A DNA stretch of 64,000 nucleotides from JAAXHB01 sp965214945 (GCA_965214945.1 OZ244029.1:1860001-1924000), one strand, 5' to 3'; shown: positions 1-8,402, counted from the stretch's first letter. Made by a program: numbers and translations. The notes: generated by a model not told the origin, from the letters alone.

Positions 1-128
1 TCTAGGGCATCCACCGCTTGGTGAATCAGCTGAACGGCGTCTGCGTCGTCGGGACTCAGCTCGGTGCGCCGCTCCCACAACTCTGTGATGCGCGTCTGGA
101 GTACGGCGAGGTCGTATGAGTCGGCCAT
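1..128 (-). CDS. dapD: Tetrahydrodipicolinate N-succinyltransferase, N-terminal part (cut by window edge)
   Basis: Only the first 42 codons are in the window; the gene runs off the left edge. From the ATG at 128 the peptide reads MADSYDLAVLQTR, then ELWERRTELSPDDAD, and ends QAVDALD. This resembles the DapD N-terminus (compare ERRAEITPANAD and VIALLD in the E. coli enzyme, from memory). DapD succinylates tetrahydrodipicolinate in the succinylase branch of lysine/diaminopimelate synthesis. It starts 31 bp after the stop of the aminotransferase that acts on its product, which supports the call. No clear ribosome binding site precedes it. The identification rests on a short stretch plus context. 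Confidence 0.75.
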   Translation of the reverse strand, partial: MADSYDLAVLQTRITELWERRTELSPDDADAVQLIHQAVDAL

Positions 129-159
129 GGATGCGAGGCTAGTTGCCCGCCGTCGGCTC

Positions 160-1407
160 TCAAGCCTCTATCAGACGGTTGAGAGCGAGCTTCAGGAGAT
201 CGGCGGGCTGCACTGCGGCGATGCGGACACGGCGGCACGCGTCTGCGGCGCCGATGTCGGGTTGGCCGGACGCCTCACCCACGGTGACGCCGCCCGCGTC
301 AACGTAGAACTCGCCGGGGCTGACCACGAGCCCAGCCCGCGCCGCTAGCAAACGGGCGTAAGCCCAGGCGTCGCCGCTCGGGGCGCGCACCCAGAGATAA
401 AAGCCGCCGTCGGGCAGAGCGACTTCAGCACCAGAGGCCGCCGCTATGTCGGCCAGCAGCCCCAGCCGTCGCAGGTAGGCCTGCCGCTGCACGGTGACAT
501 GTCCCTGGTCGGCCCAGGCGGCGACCGCAGCGGCCTGGGACGGGCCCGGCACCATGGCGCCGGCGTGCTTGCGTGTTTGCGACAGGTAGCGCACAATCTG
601 CTCGTCGCCGGCGTAGAACCCGACTCTCACACCGGCCATGTTCGAGCGCTTCGACAGCGAATGCACCGCCAGCACCCCCTCGGCGCCGTGCTGCAGCACG
701 GTGCGGGCCGGGCCGTTCCAAGTGAACTCGGCGTAGCATTCGTCGCTGGCCACCAAGACGTCGTGATCGCGGCCCCACTCCGCTGCTGCCTCCAAGTTGT
801 CGAGACCGCCGGCAGGGTTGCCCGGCGTGTTGACCCACAGGCACGCTGCCCGCCGCGCGTCTGCGCCGCGGATCGAGCTGAGGTCGATACGGAACCGCTC
901 GTCCACCGCGATGGGAACTGCTCGACATCCGGCCAGCGTCGCTCCCATTGCGTACGACGGATACGACACCACCGGGTACAGCACGGTGTCGAGATCGGGG
1001 CGGCGCAGCCGCAGATAGTGAGGCAGCGAGACGACGAACTCCTTGGTGCCGACGCACGCCGCGAGGCCGCGTTCAGAATCTGCCGTCACGCCGAAACGCC
1101 GCTGCAGCCAACCGGCGGCAGCCTGCCGGAACTGCGGCGTGCCTATCGACGGCGGATAGCCGCGCTCTGTGCCGGATCGGGCTAGGGCGTCGATCACCGC
1201 CGAAGGCGGCGCGTCGCACGGCGTGCCGATCGAGCAATCGACAGCCCCACCCGGCAGAGCCGCCGCGAGCGAGCGCAGCACGTCGAGGCGTTCATACGGG
1301 TAGGCGGGTGGCGCGAAGCCCACTGTGTTGCCGGTGACGCGCTCCGCTGCGGGGGATGCCGCTGCCTGATCGGTGACGCGCCCCTCGGCGACGCGCTCAG
1401 ATGTCAT
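160..1407 (-). CDS. dapC: Succinyldiaminopimelate aminotransferase (PLP class I/II)
   Basis: A 415-residue fold-type I aminotransferase. Visible landmarks are the N-x-PGNP loop (residues 193-198), the PLP-contacting SDECY (221-225), and the Schiff-base lysine K253 in SLSKRSNMAG. Family knowledge: DapC converts N-succinyl-2-amino-6-ketopimelate plus glutamate to N-succinyl-LL-diaminopimelate in the cytoplasm. The assignment over other class I transaminases comes from the SLSKRSN motif and from dapD lying directly downstream and dapF three genes upstream. The ATG at 1407 overlaps the stop of a short out-of-frame reading frame (ATGA). The first 30 residues are a low-complexity extension, so a later start is possible. 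Confidence 0.88.
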   Translation of the reverse strand: MTSERVAEGRVTDQAAASPAAERVTGNTVGFAPPAYPYERLDVLRSLAAALPGGAVDCSIGTPCDAPPSAVIDALARSGTERGYPPSIGTPQFRQAAAGWLQRRFGVTADSERGLAACVGTKEFVVSLPHYLRLRRPDLDTVLYPVVSYPSYAMGATLAGCRAVPIAVDERFRIDLSSIRGADARRAACLWVNTPGNPAGGLDNLEAAAEWGRDHDVLVASDECYAEFTWNGPARTVLQHGAEGVLAVHSLSKRSNMAGVRVGFYAGDEQIVRYLSQTRKHAGAMVPGPSQAAAVAAWADQGHVTVQRQAYLRRLGLLADIAAASGAEVALPDGGFYLWVRAPSGDAWAYARLLAARAGLVVSPGEFYVDAGGVTVGEASGQPDIGAADACRRVRIAAVQPADLLKLALNRLIEA

Positions 1408-1439
1408 CGGCGGCGCTGCGCCGCCGGGCGCTCGCGGCA

Positions 1440-1571
1440 GCTCACGGCACCTACACGCCCCGCGCCGGGCGATGCGTCCCGGCTAGGTATGCCAGCCCGG
1501 CCGCGTCGAGCGGGCTCACGGCAACTACACGCCCCGCGCCGGGCGATGCTCAGCGGGCGCCGGGCGATGCT
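1440..1571. repeat. Direct repeat spanning the hflX 3' end and the hflX-dapC spacer
   Basis: A 36-bp segment at 1440-1475 recurs at 1514-1549 with one mismatch (period 74 bp). A 15-bp part of it appears a third time at 1557-1571. Two of the copies encode the tail of HflX (HRPA motifs), and the third is the spacer, so the gene end appears to have been duplicated locally. As a result a second HRPARGV-stop coding stretch lies just past the real stop. Confidence 0.85.
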
Positions 1572-2889
1572 CGTAGTGGCGAAAGCCACCGGCGGAGGCG
1601 GCGTCTAGGCGGACCCGCACAAGCTGCCCGTGCTCGGTGGCCGTCGAGGTGAGCACTTGACCCTCTCGGTGAACGCTGGCAAGAACGTCACCGCGGTGCC
1701 ACGGCACCATCAGCTCCACCGTCTGGGTTCCGAGGCGCAGGCGCCGGCCGATGGCGTCCACCAGTTCGGCCACACCTGCGCCGGTTCTGGCCGACACGGC
1801 GACTCCTCGGCGCTCGCGGAGACCGCCCCGAGCAGCTGAATCGACTCCGACAAGCAGGTCGCTCTTGTTGAACGCCACCAGCTCTGGCACGTCCGCCGCG
1901 CCGATCTCAGCCAGCACTTCCCGCACGGCGTCCATCGCTGCTCGAGGGTCAGGGCCGGCCGAGTCCACCACATGCACCAGCAGATCGGCGTCTCGCACTA
2001 CGTCGAGGGTGGTCTTGAACGCCTCCACCAGCGGATGGGGAAGTTTGCGCACGAAGCCGACCGTGTCGCTGAGCAGCACGGTCTCCCCGCCGGGAAGCGC
2101 CAGGCGGCGGGTAGTGGGATCGAGCGTAGAGAACAGCCCGTCGGCCACGACGACGCCGGCGGAGGTCAGGCGGTTGAGCAGCGATGACTTGCCGGCGTTG
2201 GTGTAGCCCACAAGCGTCACAGACCGGTTGCGGATGCGTCGCCGCGCCTTCGACTGGGTGCGCCTGCGCCGCGCGATGCGGACCAGATCGCCCTCCAGCT
2301 TGTGAATGCGCCGCTCCAGTTTCCTGCGATCGGTCTCGAGCTGGGTCTCACCGGGGCCTCGGGCACCGATCCCGCCTGCCTGCTGCGAAAGCCGTCCGCC
2401 CGCACCCCTCAGCCGGGGCAGCCTGTAGCGCAGCTGAGCAAGCTCGACCTGGGCCTTGCCCTCTGGGGTGCTGGCGTTCTGAGCGAACACATCGAGGATC
2501 ACCGCGGTGCGGTCTATCGCCGTGCGGCCGAGCAGTCGCTCGAGGTTGAACTGCTGAGCCGGGCTGAGTTCATTATCAAACACGACCGTGTCGCAATCGA
2601 CGCTCTCTGCGGCGGCGAAGATCTCCCGCACCTTGCCCGTGCCCACGAACGTGGCCGGATCCGGCGAAGCCCGCCTCTGACAGAGGCGAGCCACAGCATC
2701 GGCCCCGGCGGTGTCCACAAGCAGGCTCAGCTCGTCCAGCGACGCCTCGGCGGCTCGCCTGCCGCCGTCTCTGAACACGCCCACCAAGATGATGCGCTCC
2801 CGGAAGGCGCGGTCGATCAGACCGACGCCGTCCCCTGCGAACTCTCCGAAGCCTCCGCGGTGCGACCTCTCTGAAGGTGTCTCAGGCAT
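1525..2889 (-). CDS. hflX: GTPase HflX (ribosome-associated)
   Basis: 454 residues. An N-terminal HflX domain carries the FVGTGK segment (81-86) and the GGxGxRGPGETQLE motif (near 172-185). The G domain follows, with G1 GYTNAGKS (228-235), G3 DTVG (275-278) and G4 NKSD (341-344). HflX splits stalled or hibernating ribosomes in other bacteria. The ATG at 2889 overlaps the dapF stop by 8 bp, so translation is probably coupled. The C-terminal dozen residues contain a duplicated HRPA motif from a local DNA repeat and are probably dispensable. Confidence 0.95.
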   Translation of the reverse strand: MPETPSERSHRGGFGEFAGDGVGLIDRAFRERIILVGVFRDGGRRAAEASLDELSLLVDTAGADAVARLCQRRASPDPATFVGTGKVREIFAAAESVDCDTVVFDNELSPAQQFNLERLLGRTAIDRTAVILDVFAQNASTPEGKAQVELAQLRYRLPRLRGAGGRLSQQAGGIGARGPGETQLETDRRKLERRIHKLEGDLVRIARRRRTQSKARRRIRNRSVTLVGYTNAGKSSLLNRLTSAGVVVADGLFSTLDPTTRRLALPGGETVLLSDTVGFVRKLPHPLVEAFKTTLDVVRDADLLVHVVDSAGPDPRAAMDAVREVLAEIGAADVPELVAFNKSDLLVGVDSAARGGLRERRGVAVSARTGAGVAELVDAIGRRLRLGTQTVELMVPWHRGDVLASVHREGQVLTSTATEHGQLVRVRLDAASAGGFRHYEHRPAPAEHRPARGV

Positions 2890-3760
2890 TGTCCACCATC
2901 ACGGTCGCCACGTGGACGCTTGGCCCGGTAAGCGTCACCGACGGCCGCAGGCTGACGCGAACTTCGCCTCCGGGCATCCGCACCGCCGCGGCATCGCCGA
3001 TTCGGCCCCAGCAGTGGAAGGCCGCGGCGGCGGCCGCCGCACCGGTGCCGCAGGCTTCAGTGACGCCGGCGCCCCGCTCCCACACTCGCATCTCGATTCC
3101 GGCGTCGCCTGATGTACCGGCGTCGCCTGAGCACGCCGGCCCTGCAGGAGCGGCGAACTCGACATTCACCCCGCCGGGAAACAGCCTCTCCACGGCGGGC
3201 CCCGCCAACTCAAGAGGCACCGCGGCAGGATCGGACACCCACAGCACGACATGCGGGTTGCCAACATCGGCCGCCGCTGAGCGCCGCACGACGACGCCAC
3301 AAGAGTCGGCCACGGCTTTGGCCACCTGCTCAGACGAGGTTTGCTCAGAAGAAGGTGTCTGGCCGAGCGTGCCGACGGTCACGTCGCCCATCTCCGCGGT
3401 CACGACCGCGGCGGCGGGCGTGGTGTCCGCAGACACGACCACCGAGCATCGCCGAGGCCCGGCGGCGGTGGAGATCACGATGTCGAGGCTCTCAAGGCCT
3501 CGGCTGCGCGCGATGGCGTGCGCCAGGCAGCGCAGCCCGTTGCCCGACACCTCCGCTGGGGAGCCGTCTGAGTTCCACAGCCGCATCATCACCGGCTCGC
3601 CGGCGGAGGTCGCGAGGATCAGGCCGTCGGCACCGACGCCGTGCTTGCGATGGCACAGTCTTCGAGCGAGACCCGAGCCCTGCCCCGACACGCCGTCGAC
3701 GAGCCCGATCAGGAAATCGTTGCCCAGGCCGTGGTGCTTCTCGAGCCGCAACGCTGTCAT
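2882..3760 (-). CDS. dapF: Diaminopimelate epimerase with Ser at the first catalytic position
   Basis: 292 residues from the ATG at 3760, chosen because it overlaps the miaA stop (ATGA) and gives the canonical start MTALRLEKHHGLGNDF; an upstream in-frame start at 3796 adds only 12 basic residues. DapF interconverts LL- and meso-diaminopimelate using two cysteines. The second site is intact (EACGTGA, C237). The first, normally xxCGNG, reads EVSGNG, so the base is S72. A linker near residues 205-221 contains a small duplication (two copies of ccggcgtcgcctga in the DNA). Length and other motifs are normal, so this is probably a functional family variant. Confidence 0.92.
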   Translation of the reverse strand: MTALRLEKHHGLGNDFLIGLVDGVSGQGSGLARRLCHRKHGVGADGLILATSAGEPVMMRLWNSDGSPAEVSGNGLRCLAHAIARSRGLESLDIVISTAAGPRRCSVVVSADTTPAAAVVTAEMGDVTVGTLGQTPSSEQTSSEQVAKAVADSCGVVVRRSAAADVGNPHVVLWVSDPAAVPLELAGPAVERLFPGGVNVEFAAPAGPACSGDAGTSGDAGIEMRVWERGAGVTEACGTGAAAAAAAFHCWGRIGDAAAVRMPGGEVRVSLRPSVTLTGPSVHVATVMVDNA

Positions 3761-4680
3761 GGCGCCAAGTCTGGCGGAGCGCGATCTCCGTCCCATATCT
3801 CGACCACGCTCTTAGCGACTGCTGGCGCCGACAGCCACACGATTCGGGGATCGCGCCGGAACCATCGCATCTGGCGGCGGGCGAACTGACGGCTGCGAGC
3901 GGCGATCCGCTCCACCGCGTCGTTGAGGCTGATCTCGCCGCGCAGGTGAGCGAACAGCTCTCCATACCCCAACGCCTGCGACGCGGTGCGCGACAGCCGC
4001 TGGTGCGTGAGCTGGCGCACCTCGTCGAGGAAGCCGTCGTCGAGCTGTTGACGGAGCCGGGCCGCAATGCGCGCGTCGAGCGCGGCTCTGGGCCAGCGCA
4101 GCCCGACCAGCGCGAACCGGGTCGGCGGGTAACGCCCCAGGCCGGGCCCGTAGGACGAGAACGGGTGGCCGCTGCCCACCGTGACCTCCAATGCCCGCAT
4201 CACACGCCGCCGGTTCGACGGCTCCATGCGACCGGCCGCCACCGGGTCGAGCTCCGCAAGGCGACGGTGCAGGGCTCCGGTGTCGGGCTCCGCCTCGAGC
4301 TCGGCTCTCGCCATCGGGTAGCGACCTGGTATCTCGAAGTCGTCGACCACGGCCCGCATGTACAAGCCCGTGCCGCCGACGAGCAGCGCCTCGGCGCCCC
4401 GCCTGGCGATGTCATACAAGACAGCTCTGGCCCTGTCCTGGAACTGCGCCAGGGTGAACTCCTCGGTGGGCTCCACGATGTTGATTAGATGATGAGGCGC
4501 ACGGGCCTGCTCGGCGGAGGTCGGCGTGGCGGTGCCGATGTCCATTCCCCGGTAAACTTGCATCGAGTCGAGCGACACGATCTCAGACCGGGGCCTCATG
4601 CGGACCACGTCCAGCGCCAGCCGTGACTTGCCCGAAGCCGTCGGCCCTACTATCACCAGGGGCCTTCCGGCTGCTGTCAC
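3757..4680 (-). CDS. miaA: tRNA dimethylallyltransferase
   Basis: 307 residues with the P-loop GPTASGKS (12-19), DSMQVYRGMDIGTATP and the GGTGLYMRA motif. MiaA transfers dimethylallyl to A37 of tRNAs reading UNN codons, producing the substrate of MiaB, which is encoded directly upstream. It starts with GTG at 4680, 42 bp after the miaB stop, and ends in a 4-bp overlap with dapF. The clustering with miaB makes the assignment secure. Confidence 0.96.
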   Translation of the reverse strand: MTAAGRPLVIVGPTASGKSRLALDVVRMRPRSEIVSLDSMQVYRGMDIGTATPTSAEQARAPHHLINIVEPTEEFTLAQFQDRARAVLYDIARRGAEALLVGGTGLYMRAVVDDFEIPGRYPMARAELEAEPDTGALHRRLAELDPVAAGRMEPSNRRRVMRALEVTVGSGHPFSSYGPGLGRYPPTRFALVGLRWPRAALDARIAARLRQQLDDGFLDEVRQLTHQRLSRTASQALGYGELFAHLRGEISLNDAVERIAARSRQFARRQMRWFRRDPRIVWLSAPAVAKSVVEIWDGDRAPPDLAP

Positions 4681-4722
4681 AGCCCTGTCACAAGCAGAGC
4701 CTCACCCGGCCCGCCGAGCTTT

Positions 4723-6240
4723 TCACGCTGCGGCGACCGCTATCAGCCTGCGGCGCGGTGTAGCAAGCGGCCGCTCCCGGCCAAGCAGCTCACCGCGCAG
4801 GTGATTGGCTGCCGCGCCCGTCACGCGCACTTCGGCATAAGCGCCGATCGGCGGCACTGCCTCTGTCGGCCCGATCGGGAAATGCACCAGCGTGTTGCGG
4901 CGTGTGCGACCGGTCAGCAATGCGGGATTTCTCTTGCTCGGCCCTTCGACAGATACCTCCTCGACACGCCCCACGCGCGCCTCGTTCGACATCCGGCTTG
5001 ACCGCTGGATCACCTGACGCAGCCGCTCGTAGCGCTCAACGGCCGTGGCGCGGGGCACGAACCGGTCTTCTGATTCGGCGGCCGCGGTGCCGGGTCTCGG
5101 CGAGAAGATGAACGTGAAGGCGCTGTCATAACGAGCCTCGGCGGCAACCTCGAGAGTCTGCTCGAAGTCGCGCTCGGACTCGCCGGGGAAACCCACGATG
5201 ATGTCGGTGGACACGGCCAGATCGCTCACCCCGGCGCGCGCTGCCCGTAGACGCCGCAAGTACCGATCAGCGGTATAGCCGCGGCGCATCGCCTTGAGCA
5301 CCGAGTCGCTGCCGGACTGCAGCGGCAGATGCAGATGCTCGCACACCGCTGACACCTCGGCCATGGCAGCCACGGTCTCGGGCCTCAGGTCCTTGGGGTG
5401 AGGGCTAGTGAAGCGCACCCGCCGGATGCCCGGCACCGAGCCGACGGCTCTCAACAGATCGGCGAACAGCGGACGGGGCCGCCTGTCGGCCGGCCATTGC
5501 GGACCGCACTGCCGCACGTCCTCGGCGTGGTCGGCGTAATCGGCCTGATCGCCGCCGGCAGCGCCGCCGGCAGCGGCCGCTGCCTTCCGGCGCGCCAGCG
5601 CAAGGTCGCGACCGTAGCTGTTGACGTTCTGCCCGAGCAGCGTCACCTCGGTCACGCCGCTGCGGGCGAGCTGTCGCACCTCGGCGGAGATCTCGCCGAA
5701 CGGACGGCTGATTTCGGGGCCGCGCACTGCGGGCACGATGCAGAAGGCGCAGCTGTTGTCGCATCCGATCTGAATGGTCACCCAGGCGCGATGGCGGTGC
5801 TCGCGCCGCGCCGGCAGGGCGGACGGGAACGCTTCGGCGTCGCCGCGGACAGTCTCCTCGAGGATCTCGACGATCGGGCCGTGCTGTTCCACGGCTCGCA
5901 GCAGCTCAGCGGCCCGGTGCACATTGTGGGTGCCGAAGACCAGGTCCACATGGCGGGCACGTCGGCGGATCAGGTCTCGGTCTTTCTGGGCGAGGCAGCC
6001 CGCCACGGCGATGCGCGTGGCGGGCCGGGCCGCCTTGACCGACTTGAGCCGGCCCAGCGCCCCGTACAGCTTGTTGTCGGCTTTCTCGCGGATGCAGCAG
6101 GTGTTGAGCACGATCACGTCGGCCTGCTCAAACGCGAGCGCGCGCTCGTAGCCATCGGCCTCGAGCAGCCCGGCGATCCGCTCGGAATCGTGCTCGTTCA
6201 TCTGGCACCCGAAGGTGCGAATGGCATAGGAAGGGGCCAC
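4723..6240 (-). CDS. miaB: tRNA-2-methylthio-N6-dimethylallyladenosine synthase (radical SAM)
   Basis: 505 residues. The UPF0004 domain holds cluster cysteines C12, C48 and C81. The radical SAM domain has CxxxCxxC at C160, C164 and C167 (CDNSCAFC), followed by GQNVNSYG, and a C-terminal TRAM region. MiaB methylthiolates i6A37. Oddity: residues about 216-257, just after GQNVNSYGRD, are an Ala/Gly then acidic insertion of about 40 residues (including a Cys) not expected in the family. The protein is therefore longer than the usual ~440-450 residues. It begins 10 bp after the recA stop. Confidence 0.95.
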   Translation of the reverse strand: MAPSYAIRTFGCQMNEHDSERIAGLLEADGYERALAFEQADVIVLNTCCIREKADNKLYGALGRLKSVKAARPATRIAVAGCLAQKDRDLIRRRARHVDLVFGTHNVHRAAELLRAVEQHGPIVEILEETVRGDAEAFPSALPARREHRHRAWVTIQIGCDNSCAFCIVPAVRGPEISRPFGEISAEVRQLARSGVTEVTLLGQNVNSYGRDLALARRKAAAAAGGAAGGDQADYADHAEDVRQCGPQWPADRRPRPLFADLLRAVGSVPGIRRVRFTSPHPKDLRPETVAAMAEVSAVCEHLHLPLQSGSDSVLKAMRRGYTADRYLRRLRAARAGVSDLAVSTDIIVGFPGESERDFEQTLEVAAEARYDSAFTFIFSPRPGTAAAESEDRFVPRATAVERYERLRQVIQRSSRMSNEARVGRVEEVSVEGPSKRNPALLTGRTRRNTLVHFPIGPTEAVPPIGAYAEVRVTGAAANHLRGELLGRERPLATPRRRLIAVAAA

Positions 6241-6250
6241 GGCCCCAAGG

Positions 6251-7423
6251 CTACGGTGAGGCGGGCTCGGGCATCACTGCTCGGCGGACCAGCTCGGAGA
6301 TCTCCTCCATCACGTCGGCGTTGTCGGTCAAGAACTTCTTGGCCTTCTCGCGGCCCTGGCCGAGCTGTTGGCCGTCGTAAGTGTGCCAGGCACCGGCCTT
6401 GCGCACGATGCCCTCTTTCACGCCGAGGTCGAGCACCGATCCCTCGCGCGAGATGCCGTGTCCGTACATGATGTCGAACTCAGCCTGGCGGAACGGCGGG
6501 GCGCACTTGTTCTTCACCACTCTCACACGAGCACGGTTGCCGACGATCTCTGTGCCGTTCTTTATCGACTCGATCCGACGGATGTCGAGGCGCACCGACG
6601 AGTAGAACTTCAGCGCCCTTCCGCCGGGAGTCGTCTCCGGAGAGCCGAACATCACGCCGATCTTCTCGCGGAGCTGGTTGATGAATATGCAGATCGTCTT
6701 GGTCTTGTTGAGGTTGGAGGTGAGCTTGCGCAGAGCTTGAGACATGAGCCGGGCCTGCAGCCCTACATGGGTGTCGCCCATGTCGCCTTCGAGTTCGGCC
6801 CGTGGAGTCAGCGCAGCTACGGAGTCGATCACTACCACGTCGATCGCTCCGGAGCGGATCAGCATGTCGGTGATCTCAAGAGCCTGCTCACCCGTGTCGG
6901 GCTGGGAGATGAGCAGTTCATCGATGTCGACGCCAATGGCCTTGGCGTAAACCGGGTCCATGGCGTGCTCCGCGTCGACAAACGCGCATATACCGCCCAT
7001 GCGCTGGGCTTCGGCGACGACGTGAATGGCGAGCGTGGTCTTGCCTGAGGATTCCGGGCCATAGATCTCGGTGACCCGACCTCTGGGAAGCCCGCCGATG
7101 CCCAGGGCGATGTCGAGGCCCAGCGCCCCTGTGGACACGGACTCGATGTTCATGGCGCTCTTCTCGCCCATCTTCATCACGGAGCCCTTGCCGAACTGCT
7201 TGTCGATCTGGCGCATCGCCATCTCCAGGGCCTTCTGCCGCTGATCCATCTTCTTCGCCTGGGCGCGCTGTTCGGCCGTCTGGCGACCTCTTCGGGCTGT
7301 CGAGCCCGTCTGCTGCCCGTTTGAGCGCGGCGGACGCTTGCTCGAGCCGGGCGCTGCCGCCGCTTTGGCAGGCGGTCTTCCGGCCTTGCCGGCTGATCTA
7401 GTGGTGGTGTGGGTGTTGGTCAT
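6251..7423 (-). CDS. recA: Recombinase RecA with a basic N-terminal extension
   Basis: 390 residues. The core starts at M59 (MDQRQKALEMAMRQIDKQFG) and has Walker A GPESSGKT (122-129), the VVIDSVAAL Walker B region and the INQLREKIG loop. RecA drives homologous recombination and LexA self-cleavage. Residues 1-58 are a Lys/Arg/Ala/Pro-rich tail absent from most RecA proteins. The long start is favoured because GAAAGG lies about 5 bp before the ATG at 7423, whereas M59 has only a weak site. No recX follows; miaB is next after 10 bp. Expression is SOS-controlled (see the operator at 7655-7666). Confidence 0.96.
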   Translation of the reverse strand: MTNTHTTTRSAGKAGRPPAKAAAAPGSSKRPPRSNGQQTGSTARRGRQTAEQRAQAKKMDQRQKALEMAMRQIDKQFGKGSVMKMGEKSAMNIESVSTGALGLDIALGIGGLPRGRVTEIYGPESSGKTTLAIHVVAEAQRMGGICAFVDAEHAMDPVYAKAIGVDIDELLISQPDTGEQALEITDMLIRSGAIDVVVIDSVAALTPRAELEGDMGDTHVGLQARLMSQALRKLTSNLNKTKTICIFINQLREKIGVMFGSPETTPGGRALKFYSSVRLDIRRIESIKNGTEIVGNRARVRVVKNKCAPPFRQAEFDIMYGHGISREGSVLDLGVKEGIVRKAGAWHTYDGQQLGQGREKAKKFLTDNADVMEEISELVRRAVMPEPASP

Positions 7424-7637
7424 GGCCTTTCACTTGGTTGTGTGTTCTTGGTTGCATCTTCTTGGTCGTGCCTGTCGGAACTGTGCCGACCCGGGCACCG
7501 ATCTGGGTTGGTGAGTTGGGAGTTCACGGGTTGGGGATGGGAAATGGTCGGTTGGTGTCGCCCGGCCGAGCTGCCTTACGGCACCAATCTCCTCCGCACC
7601 TGACTTTCCGGTGCTTCAAACTGTAGAGCAGGGTTAC
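7424..7637 (-). promoter_or_regulatory. Long structured 5' leader of recA
   Basis: About 214 nt separate the predicted transcription start from the recA ATG. Read on the minus strand, the leader contains a GCACC/GGTGC hairpin. Next comes a three-way-junction-like element: an outer TTGGT/ACCAA stem enclosing GCC-GTAA-GGC (a GNRA-type loop) and GCTC-GGCC-GGGC. Further stems are GTGCC/GGCAC and GTCGG/CCGAC, which overlap each other and so could be alternatives. I found no convincing leader ORF and do not recognise a known riboswitch. The pairings were done by eye. Confidence 0.4.
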
Positions 7638-7643
7638 GACAGT

Positions 7644-7673
7644 AGTGTAGTTACGAACATATGTTCATGTCAA
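7644..7673 (-). promoter_or_regulatory. recA promoter with LexA operator between -35 and -10
   Basis: Reading leftwards, TTGACA (7668-7673) and TACACT (7644-7649) are separated by 18 bp. The perfect palindrome GAACATATGTTC (7655-7666) fills the spacer. This matches the actinobacterial SOS box (GAAC-N4-GTTC), and its position would block RNA polymerase when LexA is bound. It is the only such box I noticed in the window. Confidence 0.88.
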
Positions 7674-7878
7674 GCACCGACGTTCCTGTGAAGCAGGGCG
7701 ACCGCATGCGGCATCGCCGTAAGCGTCACCGTGTTCAGAGTGTTGGAGTGATGCGGACCGAGCGGACCGGCGTCGCTCAGATCGAGGCTCAACGGAGGTT
7801 CACTAAACACCGGTCGGCAACCGTATGAGACCCGTCGGCTGCGCGTACTGTAGAGGTACCGGAGAGAAAGGACAACCT

Positions 7879-8280
7879 ATGACTTCGATAAGTTCTGATG
7901 AATTGACTGCTGGCAAGTTGCGCGAGCGGCTCACACCAACGCAGTACCATGTCACTCAGGAGGCGGGAACGGAGCGCGCCTTCACCGGCGAGTACTGGAA
8001 CTGCCACGACGACGGCACGTACCGCTGCATCGTGTGCGACACGGCGCTGTTCTCCAGCGACACCAAGTACGACTCAGGCACAGGCTGGCCGAGCTTTTGG
8101 GAGGCCGTCGACCCCGGCAAGGTGCACATCCGATCCGACCGGAGCTTCGGAATGATCCGGGAGGAGGCCGTGTGCGCGAAGTGCGGCGCTCACTTGGGAC
8201 ACCGTTTCGGCGACGGCCCGCCGCCGACCGGCGAGCGCTACTGCATGAACTCTGCGTCGCTGCGCCTCGACCGAGCCTGA
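7879..8280 (+). CDS. msrB: Peptide-methionine (R)-S-oxide reductase
   Basis: 133 residues from the ATG at 7879, preceded by GGAGAGAAAGG about 5 bp upstream. An in-frame ATG at 7825 would add 18 residues without family support. It has the two zinc CxxC pairs C50/C53 and C99/C102, GWPSFW, and the catalytic C122 in RYCMNS. MsrB repairs the R-epimer of methionine sulfoxide with thioredoxin. It is a cysteine form, not a selenocysteine form. It stands alone, divergent from recA. Confidence 0.96.
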   Translation: MTSISSDELTAGKLRERLTPTQYHVTQEAGTERAFTGEYWNCHDDGTYRCIVCDTALFSSDTKYDSGTGWPSFWEAVDPGKVHIRSDRSFGMIREEAVCAKCGAHLGHRFGDGPPPTGERYCMNSASLRLDRA

Positions 8281-8319
8281 CCGCCGGGATCCGCGACTCT
8301 GGCGGCGGCAGCGGGCACA

Positions 8320-8402
8320 GACAGCTAAAGCGAGCGTAGACACCGAACTGTCTCACGACGTTCTAAACCCAGCTCGCGCGACAGCGAGCGTAGACAGCTA
8401 AG
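8320..8402. repeat. Short direct repeat at the msrB/cinA convergent junction
   Basis: agcgagcgtagaca occurs at 8329-8342 and 8383-8396, each flanked on one side by gacagctaa (8320-8328 and 8393-8401). The second copy includes the cinA stop codon, so a piece of the cinA 3' end appears to have been copied into the spacer. No convincing terminator hairpin was seen here. Confidence 0.7.

Noticed and set aside
3112..4488. 458-codon open frame on the plus strand
   Set aside because: Antisense to dapF and miaA; Arg/Pro/Ser-rich composition typical of G+C shadow frames.
5398..6471. 357-codon open frame on the plus strand across miaB and recA
   Set aside because: Shadow of two well-supported genes on the other strand.
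7879..8280. MsrB as a possible second selenoprotein
   Set aside because: The catalytic position is an ordinary Cys codon (C122) and there is no in-frame TGA.
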